From: Brevundimonas sp. NIBR11
GTDB taxonomy: Bacteria; Pseudomonadota; Alphaproteobacteria; Caulobacterales; Caulobacteraceae
Reading direction: 5' to 3'
NCBI RefSeq assembly: GCF_027912535.1
Contig: NZ_CP115465.1
Location: 786,001 to 850,000 of the forward strand
Length of the DNA: 64,000 nucleotides
In this document: positions 9,948 to 16,664 of the stretch, in pieces
How positions within the stretch are numbered: position 1 is the first letter of the stretch
Layout: the number at the start of each line of letters is the position of its first letter
Translations under genes and position numbers: made by a program
Notes under the pieces: model-generated
What the model was told of the DNA's origin: nothing
Database searches by the model: none
What the model saw: the letters and a program-made list of their open reading frames with translations, nothing else

Positions 9948-11333
9948 ATGACCGACGCCGACCAAGCCCGCTCCCTGCCCGAGGCGCACCGGACCATCCC
10001 GGTCTGGCAGTCGGGCGGCGTGGCGCGCCCGTGGTGGAGACGGATGCTGGCCTTCTCCGGCCCCGGCTTCCTGGTCGCCGTCGGCTATATGGACCCCGGC
10101 AACTGGGGCACCGATCTCGCGGGCGGAAGCCGGTTCGGCTACGCCCTGCTGTGGGTCATCCTGGCCTCCAATCTGATGGCCATCTTCCTTCAGGTCCTGT
10201 GCGCTCGGCTCGGCCTTGTCCGGGGGCAGGACCTGGCTCAGGCCTGCCGCGACACCTATTCCAAACCGACCTCCATCGCGCTTTGGCTGCTGTGCGAGAT
10301 CGCCATCATCGCCTGTGATCTGGCCGAGCTGGTGGGAGCGGCGGTGGCGCTGAACCTGCTGTTCGGCATTCCGCTGGTCTGGGGCGTGTTGATCACCGGA
10401 TTCGACGTCCTGTTCCTGCTGATGCTGGTCAACGTCGGCTTCCGCTGGCTGGAGGCCATCGTCATCGCCCTGGTGACGACCATCGGCGCCTGTTTCGCCT
10501 ATTCGATCTTCCTGGCTCAACCCGACTGGGCGGCGGCGGCGCAGGGAGCCTTCGTGCCGAGCCTGCCGGGAGGAGGGGCGCTCCTGATCTCGCTGGGCAT
10601 CCTCGGTGCGACCGTGATGCCGCATAACCTCTATCTGCATTCCTCCATCGTGCAGACGCGCGCGCATGGGCGGGGCCTGACCGACCTGAAGGCCGCCATC
10701 GGCCACAACACGGTCGACACCATCGTGGCCCTGGGCGCGGCCTTCTTCGTCAATGCGTCCATCCTCGTCCTGGCCGCGGCCGTCTTCCAGAAGGCCGGGA
10801 TCCAGGTCGACGACCTGCGTCAGGCGCACGAGCTCCTGACCCCGGCGCTTGGCGGCGCGGCGGCCACGGCCTTTGCGATCGCCTTGCTGTGCTCGGGCCA
10901 GTCCTCGACGATCACGGGGACCCTGGCCGGCCAGATCGTCATGGAGGGCTTCCTCCGCATCCGCATCACGCCTTGGGTCCGGCGACTGATCACACGATGC
11001 ATCGCCATCGTCCCGGCCCTGATGATCGTCTCGGCGACAGGGGGGCGCGATACGGTCCAGCTGCTGGTCGTCAGCCAGGTCGTCCTGTCCATGCAGCTCC
11101 CGTTCGCCATCTTCCCCCTGATGATGCTGACGTCGGACAAGGCGAAGATGGGCGCGTTCGCCAACGGGCCGGTCGTCAAGATCGTCGGCTATTCGATCTG
11201 CGCGGTGATCGCGGCGCTAAACGTCTATCTGCTGTGGAGCGTCATTGGGCCGTTGTGGCTGGGCCTGCTGGTCGCGGTCATGGTCGGCTTCGCGGCCTGG
11301 GTCCGGTTCGGCTATCGCGCGCCCGCTATTTGA
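9948..11333 (+). CDS. mntH: Nramp-family manganese transporter MntH
   Basis: Proton-coupled Mn(II)/divalent metal importer of the inner membrane. The 461 aa length and about 11 hydrophobic helices are typical. The metal-site motif DPGN (in GYMDPGNWGTDLAGG) is in TM1 and MPHN (in GATVMPHNLYLHSSIV) in TM6. Other Nramp landmarks such as SGQSSTITGTLAGQIVMEGF are present. The immediately upstream mntR and the intergenic repeat point to Mn repression. Its 3' end overlaps the convergent small gene by eight bases. Confidence 0.93.
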   Translation: MTDADQARSLPEAHRTIPVWQSGGVARPWWRRMLAFSGPGFLVAVGYMDPGNWGTDLAGGSRFGYALLWVILASNLMAIFLQVLCARLGLVRGQDLAQACRDTYSKPTSIALWLLCEIAIIACDLAELVGAAVALNLLFGIPLVWGVLITGFDVLFLLMLVNVGFRWLEAIVIALVTTIGACFAYSIFLAQPDWAAAAQGAFVPSLPGGGALLISLGILGATVMPHNLYLHSSIVQTRAHGRGLTDLKAAIGHNTVDTIVALGAAFFVNASILVLAAAVFQKAGIQVDDLRQAHELLTPALGGAAATAFAIALLCSGQSSTITGTLAGQIVMEGFLRIRITPWVRRLITRCIAIVPALMIVSATGGRDTVQLLVVSQVVLSMQLPFAIFPLMMLTSDKAKMGAFANGPVVKIVGYSICAVIAALNVYLLWSVIGPLWLGLLVAVMVGFAAWVRFGYRAPAI

Positions 11334-11589
11334 CGAAGGCCGACGGCCGGATGGCGCCCGTATCGAGATCGATGCGGAAGCTCATGCCCTGAAAGCTGTC
11401 GGCGATGGCCACGCCGTCCTCGACCCGCAGGGCCACGAACGCGTCCTGACCCTCGCCTTTCGGCGGATGCGCGATCCAGCGACGACGGCCGGACGAGTGC
11501 AATCGCGCGACCGTTCCACGCTCGGCCTCGGGCGCGGACAGGCCGTGCAGGATCAGGCGGTCGCCGCCGGGCAGGTCGATGCGCGTCAT
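11326..11589 (-). CDS. Small hypothetical protein
   Basis: An 87 aa soluble protein that I do not recognise (MTRIDLPGGDRLILHGLSAP...). It has no signal peptide or membrane span and looks beta-rich, with short strands such as DRLILHGL, DAFVALRVEDGVA and MSFRIDLDTGAI. The start overlaps the stop of the lipoprotein gene upstream by four bases, so the two are translationally coupled. It is the last gene of the leftward PepSY/ApbE operon and ends inside the 3' end of mntH. Codon usage looks like that of a real gene. Confidence 0.65.
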   Translation of the reverse strand: MTRIDLPGGDRLILHGLSAPEAERGTVARLHSSGRRRWIAHPPKGEGQDAFVALRVEDGVAIADSFQGMSFRIDLDTGAIRPSAFVK

Positions 11590-12047
11590 GGCAGGGGAAT
11601 GGGGTCGGAGAAGCTCTCGGCCGGGATCAGTTCCAGCAACTGCACCTGTCGCCCGCCGCCGGGCTGATCGAAGGCCGGGGCCGCGATGCCGATCTTCATC
11701 AGGGTCCCGGCGGGCACGGTCACCACTGAATAGAATTCGGCCGTGTTCTGGGGCGGCAGGGCCATCTCGGCCTTCACCGCTGCGGAGGAGGCGGGTAGGG
11801 TCGCCGACATCCAGGCCCCCAGCCGGTTCGCTCCGCCGCCATAGGCCCGATACAGGGTCATGACGCGGTCGCTGCGGATTTCATCGACCGGCCCGGCCCA
11901 GGCCTCGACCACCACGGCGGGCGCTGCGACGCCATAAACGGACGGGGCGGCGGCGGGCGTCGCGCACCCGGCCAGACCCAGCGTCAGGGCCGCCATCCCC
12001 AGCATCACCGGCGTCAGCAGCCAGTGCCAAATGCGTGTCTTCGTCAT
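11586..12047 (-). CDS. Predicted lipoprotein of unknown function
   Basis: A 153 aa protein with a lipoprotein signal peptide (WLLTPVMLGMAALTLGLAGC, lipobox LAGC). The mature part has an Ala/Pro stretch and a beta-rich domain of unknown family (EAWAGPVDEIRSDRVMTLYRAYG...VKIGIAAPAFDQPGGG in part). It follows the flavin reductase gene by about 50 bp on the same strand and overlaps the next small gene by four bases, so it probably belongs to the flavinylation/iron operon. Function is not inferable from sequence. Confidence 0.7.
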   Translation of the reverse strand: MTKTRIWHWLLTPVMLGMAALTLGLAGCATPAAAPSVYGVAAPAVVVEAWAGPVDEIRSDRVMTLYRAYGGGANRLGAWMSATLPASSAAVKAEMALPPQNTAEFYSVVTVPAGTLMKIGIAAPAFDQPGGGRQVQLLELIPAESFSDPIPLP

Positions 12048-12099
12048 GGTCGCCCCCCCGGTCCCGAGGGAGACGCTACACCCGCGTCGTCGCCGCCGC

Positions 12100-13434
12100 C
12101 TAGTAGACGTCGCGGCGGTAGCGGCCGGCCTCGACGAGGTCGCGCAGCGCCTCGGCGCCCAGCACGGTCTCGAGCGCCGCGTTCACCCCGCCCGCCATGC
12201 CTTCCAGACTGCCGCAGACGTAGATGGCCGCGCCCCTCGCCACCCAGTCGCGGACCGTCTCCGCCTCGGCCGCGATCACGGCCTGAACGTAGCGACCGTC
12301 GTCCGCGTCGCGCGAGAAGGTCCGGTCCAACCGGGTCAAAGTCCCGTCCGCCAGCCACCCCTGCAGCTCGGCGTCATGGAAGCTGTCGTGGGCCGAGGTC
12401 CGCTCGCCGAACATCAGCCAGGCCCCGCCGGCCGCGCCGACCCGCGCCTTCAGATGCGACCTCAGGCCGGCGATGCCCGTGCCGTTGCCGATCAGGATCA
12501 TCGGCGTCGCGGCGTCCGGGCCATGGAAGGCGCGGTTGGCGCGCAGCCGCATCGGCGCGATCTCCCCGACCTGCAACGTCTGGGTCAGCCATCCGGACGC
12601 CAGCCCGGGCCTCCCGTCCGGCCGCTTCATCTGCCGGATCAGGAACTCGGCCCGGCCATCGGCGGGCAGGGAGGCGACGGAATATTCGCGGTGCGCCAGA
12701 CCGCCCTCGGGCGACGGCACGCCGACCTCGGCGATATCTCCGGCCGTCCATTGCAGTACGCCGTCCACCGGTTCGAACGCCAGATGCCAGGCGCCCTCGC
12801 CGGGGCTGCCGGGGTTCAGCAGGCGACGCTCGACCAGACGCCAGTCGCCATAGGCCGGCGGGGCCCAGTCCGGCGCGGCGACCGACCCGGTCAGCCGGCG
12901 GAGTTCGCCCTGCCAGTGGCGGACGGCGGCGGCGTCGCCGTTGTCCACCTCGACCGCATCGAACAGCGCTGTCGCCCCCGCCGACTTCAGCCAGCAGTCC
13001 AGCGCCCGCCCGAAACCGCAGAACTCCGCATAGGTCCGATCGCCCAGAGACAGCAGGCCGTAGCTCACGCCGGACAGATCCGCCTGCCCCGTCATCACCT
13101 TGCGCACAAAGCCCGAGGCGCTGTCGGGCGCATCGCCCTCGCCGGTGGTCGAGGCGATGAACAGGACGCGGGCGGCCGTGGTCAGGTCGTGGGGCTCGAG
13201 CTCGGCGAACGACCTCACCTGGACGGACTGTCCGGCGTCGGCGAAGGCGCTGGCGGTCATCTGTGCCAGTTCGTCGCCGAAGCCGGTCTGGCTGGCGACG
13301 GCGATCAGGGTCGCGCCGGGCTGCGCAGCCACAGTAGGCCTGGCGCGAAACCGCCAGACCGTCCAGCCGGTGAAGACCAGCCAGAGGACCACCGTCAGGG
13401 CCGCCCAGGCCAACCGGACGGGATCGTCGATCAA
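12100..13434 (-). CDS. Membrane-anchored flavodoxin/FAD-NADPH reductase (sulfite-reductase-alpha type)
   Basis: Diflavin reductase expected to move electrons from NADPH through FAD to FMN. From a TTG at 13434 the protein is 444 aa: N-terminal membrane span (about 8-29), flavodoxin domain (about 41-180, with SQTGFGDELAQ and FIASTTGEGDAPDSA), then an FAD-binding and NADP-binding ferredoxin-reductase module (REYSVASLPADG for FAD, ILIGNGTGIAGL for NADP, and the C-terminal VYCGSLEGM-type motif, here IYVCGSLEGM). The TTG overlaps the apbE stop as TTGA; no ATG exists before the membrane span, and the upstream frame lies inside apbE. It is the likely electron donor to the PepSY membrane protein of the same operon. 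Confidence 0.85.
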   Translation of the reverse strand: MIDDPVRLAWAALTVVLWLVFTGWTVWRFRARPTVAAQPGATLIAVASQTGFGDELAQMTASAFADAGQSVQVRSFAELEPHDLTTAARVLFIASTTGEGDAPDSASGFVRKVMTGQADLSGVSYGLLSLGDRTYAEFCGFGRALDCWLKSAGATALFDAVEVDNGDAAAVRHWQGELRRLTGSVAAPDWAPPAYGDWRLVERRLLNPGSPGEGAWHLAFEPVDGVLQWTAGDIAEVGVPSPEGGLAHREYSVASLPADGRAEFLIRQMKRPDGRPGLASGWLTQTLQVGEIAPMRLRANRAFHGPDAATPMILIGNGTGIAGLRSHLKARVGAAGGAWLMFGERTSAHDSFHDAELQGWLADGTLTRLDRTFSRDADDGRYVQAVIAAEAETVRDWVARGAAIYVCGSLEGMAGGVNAALETVLGAEALRDLVEAGRYRRDVY

Positions 13435-14411
13435 GCGTCCTCGTCCATCATGGCCAGGAAGGCGGGGGTCAGGCGCTCGATCACGCCCTCCGGAGTGCGC
13501 GCGACGATCTGCGCGGCCAGACCATAGGCCTCGGCCAGACCCGCGCCCTCGTCCACGCCCAGAACGGTCAGGGCGCTGGCCCAGGCGTCGGCCATCATCG
13601 TGCTGGCGTGGAAGACGGTGACGGAGGTCACGCCATTGTCGATCGGTCGACCGGTCCGGCCGTCGATGGTGTGCGGATAGAGGCGGCCCTCGTGCTCGAA
13701 GGCGCGGCGCCAGTCGCCGGACGTCGCGACCGCGATATCCACAAGCGCGGCGACCGTGCGGGTCGAGGGCGCGCCGGGCGGTTCCTCCAGACCGATCCAC
13801 CAGGGCTGGCCGTCCGGCTTCACGCCCCGGCCGCGCATCTCGCCGCCGATCTCGACCAGATGGGACGTTGCGCCGAGCCGGGTCAGGGCCTCAGACACCC
13901 GGTCCACCGCGTAACCTTTGGCTATGCCGGAGAAGTCCAGCTTCATCCCGCCCGGCTGCAGGGCCCCGCGCGCGTCGCTGTTCATCCTCAGCTTCTGCCA
14001 GCCGCTGACGGACAGGGCCGCGGCGATATCCTCGTCGGAGGGGATGGGCGAACCGATCCGCGGTCCCGGCGGGCCGAAGCCCCAGAGATCGACCAGGGCG
14101 CCCAGCGTCGGGTCGACGGCGCCGTCCGTGTCGTCGGCCAGGTTCATCGACGCCTCGAGCACGCTCCAGAACGTCTGCGACAAAGCCCAGACGCCTTGGG
14201 GTGCGGCGTTGAAGCGGGAGATTTCGCTGGTCCGCTCCCACGGGCTGAAGACGGCGATCACCGCCTTCAACTCGGCCTCGACGGCGGCGTTCAGGATGGC
14301 GTCGCCGACCTCGGCCGGGGCGACGGCTCGCACCGACCAGGTCGTGCCCATGCTCTCGCCATCCAGCCGCCGGACGACGTCGCCGGGCGGCCGGGACGGC
14401 GGAGCGTCCAT
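13431..14411 (-). CDS. apbE: ApbE-family FAD:protein FMN transferase
   Basis: ApbE attaches FMN to Ser/Thr of exported proteins. The core is complete: MGTTW (21-25), a DPTLGALVDLWGFG segment, DFSGIAKGYAVD (159-170) and the metal/active-site end with YPHTIDGRTGRP (245-256) and DAWASA (about 275-280). From the ATG at 14411 it is 326 aa. An ATG at 14591 would overlap the upstream gene by about 90 bp and adds Arg/Pro-rich residues with no signal peptide, so it is less likely; the true start is uncertain. No lipoprotein signal is visible, unusual for a periplasmic ApbE. The DUF2271 protein encoded two genes upstream carries an SGAT motif and is the likely substrate. Confidence 0.85.
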   Translation of the reverse strand: MDAPPSRPPGDVVRRLDGESMGTTWSVRAVAPAEVGDAILNAAVEAELKAVIAVFSPWERTSEISRFNAAPQGVWALSQTFWSVLEASMNLADDTDGAVDPTLGALVDLWGFGPPGPRIGSPIPSDEDIAAALSVSGWQKLRMNSDARGALQPGGMKLDFSGIAKGYAVDRVSEALTRLGATSHLVEIGGEMRGRGVKPDGQPWWIGLEEPPGAPSTRTVAALVDIAVATSGDWRRAFEHEGRLYPHTIDGRTGRPIDNGVTSVTVFHASTMMADAWASALTVLGVDEGAGLAEAYGLAAQIVARTPEGVIERLTPAFLAMMDEDA

Positions 14412-14497
14412 CGGCGGAATCAGGACGCGGTCCGCCGACCGCTCGTCCGCCGGGCGGAGATCGAGCGGCGGCGGCGCGCCGCGCGAGCCTCGCAGGG

Positions 14498-15325
14498 TCA
14501 GGGCAGGACCTGCAGGACGGCGGTGTATTGAGCCGAGTTCGCCGGCGGACCATTGCGGCCGCCGCCGGCCGGCGCCGATGGATCGCGCCACGAGGTGTTG
14601 ACCCAGTACATGCCCGCTTCCGGCCAGGAGATGGAGACCTTGCCCTCAGCATCCGTCGTCACGGTCTGCTCTTCCGGATTGTCGCGGTACTGCAGGCCGC
14701 CGCGCGCCACGATGACGTCGGCGTTGGCGTAAGGAGCTCCGTCGCGAAGGAACTGGAAGGTCCCGGCCTCGCCCGCGACCAGGTCGTTCGGGTGGGTGAT
14801 GGGGATCATCTCGATGCCCACGCCGGTCGGGGTGAACACGGTCTCGGTCGGATTGCCGAGCGTCACGAAGGTCTCCAGGCGGTTGGCGCTGAAGGCCGAG
14901 ACGATGTCGGTGGCGCCGGCCGGGATGTTGGCGGCCATTTCGGCCTCAGGCCCCCGCCAGCGGCCCTGTTCGCCGTTCAGCATCCAGGAGGCGTTCATGC
15001 CGGCCGAGGCATTGGCGATCTTCCACGTGCCGGGCTTGTTGATCTCGACGTCGAAGGTCGTGCGATAGGCGCCCTGCATCAGATTGGCGGCCGCGCCGGC
15101 CGAGCCGTCCGGCGCGGTGATCTGCAGCGACTGCGGGGTCAGACGCAGCGGCGCGTGGTCGGCGATGAAGACGCCGTTCGAGGCGCCGGCGTCGAACGAC
15201 ACCCAGAAGCTGTCGCCCGACAGGACGGTGTGCGACGGCATCAGCCAGCCACGGTGCGCGCTGGCCGACATCGGCGCGGCGACGGCGGCCAGGACCGCCA
15301 GGGCAGGGAGGATGTATTTCTTCAT
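14498..15325 (-). CDS. DUF4198-family exported protein
   Basis: Periplasmic protein of 275 aa with a clear signal peptide (MKKYILPALAVLAAVAAPMSASA) followed directly by HRGWLMPSHTVLSG, the typical beginning of DUF4198 (CbtK-like, often metal-associated) proteins; the first mature His is a candidate metal ligand. The rest is beta-sandwich-like, ending with an Ig-type domain (DAEGKVSISWPEAGMYWVNTSW in part). It sits between the DUF2271 gene and apbE on the same strand. DUF4198 genes are known to accompany ApbE/PepSY flavinylation clusters. Its exact role is unknown; metal binding or delivery is an inference. Confidence 0.85.
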   Translation of the reverse strand: MKKYILPALAVLAAVAAPMSASAHRGWLMPSHTVLSGDSFWVSFDAGASNGVFIADHAPLRLTPQSLQITAPDGSAGAAANLMQGAYRTTFDVEINKPGTWKIANASAGMNASWMLNGEQGRWRGPEAEMAANIPAGATDIVSAFSANRLETFVTLGNPTETVFTPTGVGIEMIPITHPNDLVAGEAGTFQFLRDGAPYANADVIVARGGLQYRDNPEEQTVTTDAEGKVSISWPEAGMYWVNTSWRDPSAPAGGGRNGPPANSAQYTAVLQVLP

Positions 15326-15336
15326 GCGACTGATCC

Positions 15337-15858
15337 TTAGCGGGTCACGGCGACGGTGACGGCGCCCAGTTCGGAGGTTCCGGACGCCGAGGCGGTATTG
15401 GCGGCGCCGCCCCAGGTGAAAGGCACGCGGACCAGTTCGCGGCCGCCCTGTTCGCGGGCTGCCTCGACGACGACCTCATACTGGCCGGCGGGCAGGGCGT
15501 TCATCCGGGCGACCGGGGCGGTGATGGTGTGGCGGCCCGGCGCGCGCGTGGGTCCGGTCGCGCCCGAGATCGGCAGGGTGGTGGCCCGGCCGCCCTTGCG
15601 CCACCAGCTGCGCAGGTCCTTCAGATACTGCTCGCCGGTGCCTTCGCCGCGCGCGGTGTCGCCCGCCTCGTACCACAGGCCGATGGTGTGCATCGGCACA
15701 TCGTCGGCGGCCCGCTCGATCCACACGGCCACATAGGGGCGGTGGTAGGCGGCCGTGGAAATCGACGGCACGCTGATCGTCACGTTCAGGTCGGCGGCGA
15801 CGGCCGGGGCGGCGGCCGAGACGGCGCCGGCGGCGAGGATCAGGGCTGTGGGACGCAT
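15337..15858 (-). CDS. DUF2271-family exported protein with SGAT flavinylation motif
   Basis: Exported protein of 173 aa with a signal peptide (MRPTALILAAGAVSAAAPAVA). The DUF2271 family pattern is clear: YVAVWIE near residue 42, LRSWWRKGG, and ISGATGPT at 97-104. Residues 98-101 (SGAT, 15556-15567) match the core of the ApbE target motif, so FMN may be linked to Thr101. It is 11 bp upstream of the DUF4198 gene and just downstream of the PepSY gene. In the proposed chain it would be the periplasmic flavoprotein that hands electrons to the final acceptor. Family membership is seen; flavinylation is predicted. Confidence 0.85.
   Translation of the reverse strand: MRPTALILAAGAVSAAAPAVAADLNVTISVPSISTAAYHRPYVAVWIERAADDVPMHTIGLWYEAGDTARGEGTGEQYLKDLRSWWRKGGRATTLPISGATGPTRAPGRHTITAPVARMNALPAGQYEVVVEAAREQGGRELVRVPFTWGGAANTASASGTSELGAVTVAVTR
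15556..15567 (-). other. SGAT motif, candidate FMN attachment site
   Basis: Codons 98-101 of the DUF2271 protein read Ser-Gly-Ala-Thr and are followed by GPT. ApbE transfers FMN to the Thr or Ser of S/T-G-A-T/S type motifs, and an apbE gene lies in the same operon. Confidence 0.6.
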
Positions 15859-15871
15859 GGTTCGGAACTCG

Positions 15872-16537
15872 TCAGTGGATGAAGATGAGGGCGATGATGA
15901 CGGGGATGGCGATCCCCAGGCCGACCAGCGGCCAGGTGGAGGCGCGGTTCTTCGCGTGCAGCCACAACAGGGTCAGGCCGGTGACCGTGAAGACGATGCA
16001 GGCCACGGCGAAGACGTCGATGAACCAGTACCAGACCGGTCCAGTGTCCCGACCCTTGTGCAGATCGTTGATGTAGGCGACCCAGCCCCGCGTCGTGGTC
16101 TCTTTCAGCGCCTCGCCCGTGGCCCGGTCGATGGTGACCCAGCCGTCCTTGCCCGGGCCTTTCAGAGCGACATAGACCTCGTCGGCTTCGGTCTCCGTCG
16201 GCTTGCCCGCGATGGCGACGTCGAGTTCGGACGAGACCCAGCGGGCGATGGCGTCGGGGACCGGATCGGTCGTCTGGTCGGGGAAGTCGCCGAGCCGCGC
16301 CAGCAGGGGCGCGGGCAGGGTGGCGGTCGCTTCCACGGTGTGCGGCTCGGCCTTGATCTGGCCGGCGTGGTTCAGGGTGATGCCGGTGATGGCGAACAGC
16401 AGCATCCCGGCCAGCGACAGCCCCGCCGAGATCCAGTGCCAGCGGTGCAGCTCCTTCAGCCAGAAGGCGCGCGCGCCGTTCATCGAACGCGCATTGGGCG
16501 CGGCCTTGGCGACAGGTTTTGCAGCGGCGTCGGTCAC
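15872..16537 (-). CDS. PepSY-domain transmembrane protein
   Basis: Inner-membrane protein, 221 aa from the GTG at 16537 (ATG at 16486 is an alternative). Visible parts: FWLKELHRWHWISAG leading into TM1 (SLAGMLLFAITGITLNHAG), a periplasmic PepSY domain (about 75-155, with EVYVALKGPGKDGWVTIDRATG in part), TM2 (WYWFIDVFAVACIVFTVTGL) and TM3 (PLVGLGIAIPVIIALIFIH). His residues flank TM1 and TM2 (LHRWHW, LNH, LHKG, LLWLHA) and could bind haem. PepSY membrane proteins are often paired with ApbE systems and TonB iron receptors. As first gene behind a Fur-like box it probably carries electrons across the membrane. Confidence 0.85.
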   Translation of the reverse strand: MTDAAAKPVAKAAPNARSMNGARAFWLKELHRWHWISAGLSLAGMLLFAITGITLNHAGQIKAEPHTVEATATLPAPLLARLGDFPDQTTDPVPDAIARWVSSELDVAIAGKPTETEADEVYVALKGPGKDGWVTIDRATGEALKETTTRGWVAYINDLHKGRDTGPVWYWFIDVFAVACIVFTVTGLTLLWLHAKNRASTWPLVGLGIAIPVIIALIFIH

Positions 16538-16553
16538 GCACGGCCTGTGCCAA

Positions 16554-16572
16554 GTTTGAGAATGATTTGCAA
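16554..16572 (-). promoter_or_regulatory. Fur-box-like site upstream of the PepSY/ApbE operon
   Basis: Read on the minus strand the site is TTGCAAATCATTCTCAAAC, which resembles Fur boxes (TGCAAAT-ATTCTCA type) found before iron-uptake genes in proteobacteria. It begins 17 bp before the PepSY start codon. The divergent GH92 gene lies about 90 bp away on the other side. Confidence 0.6.
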
Positions 16573-16664
16573 GTGGCGAAGTCCGCCTAGCGCCGTCGCA
16601 GTCGCTTGGGCGACAGGGCGAATCCCCGCTGATAGGGTCCCTAAAGCGACGAGGGAGCGTTCGA

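Noticed and set aside
8616..10829. 737-codon minus-strand frame running through mntR and mntH
   Set aside because: Only the part up to 9314 is protein-like with a signal peptide; the remainder is the complement of mntR and mntH.
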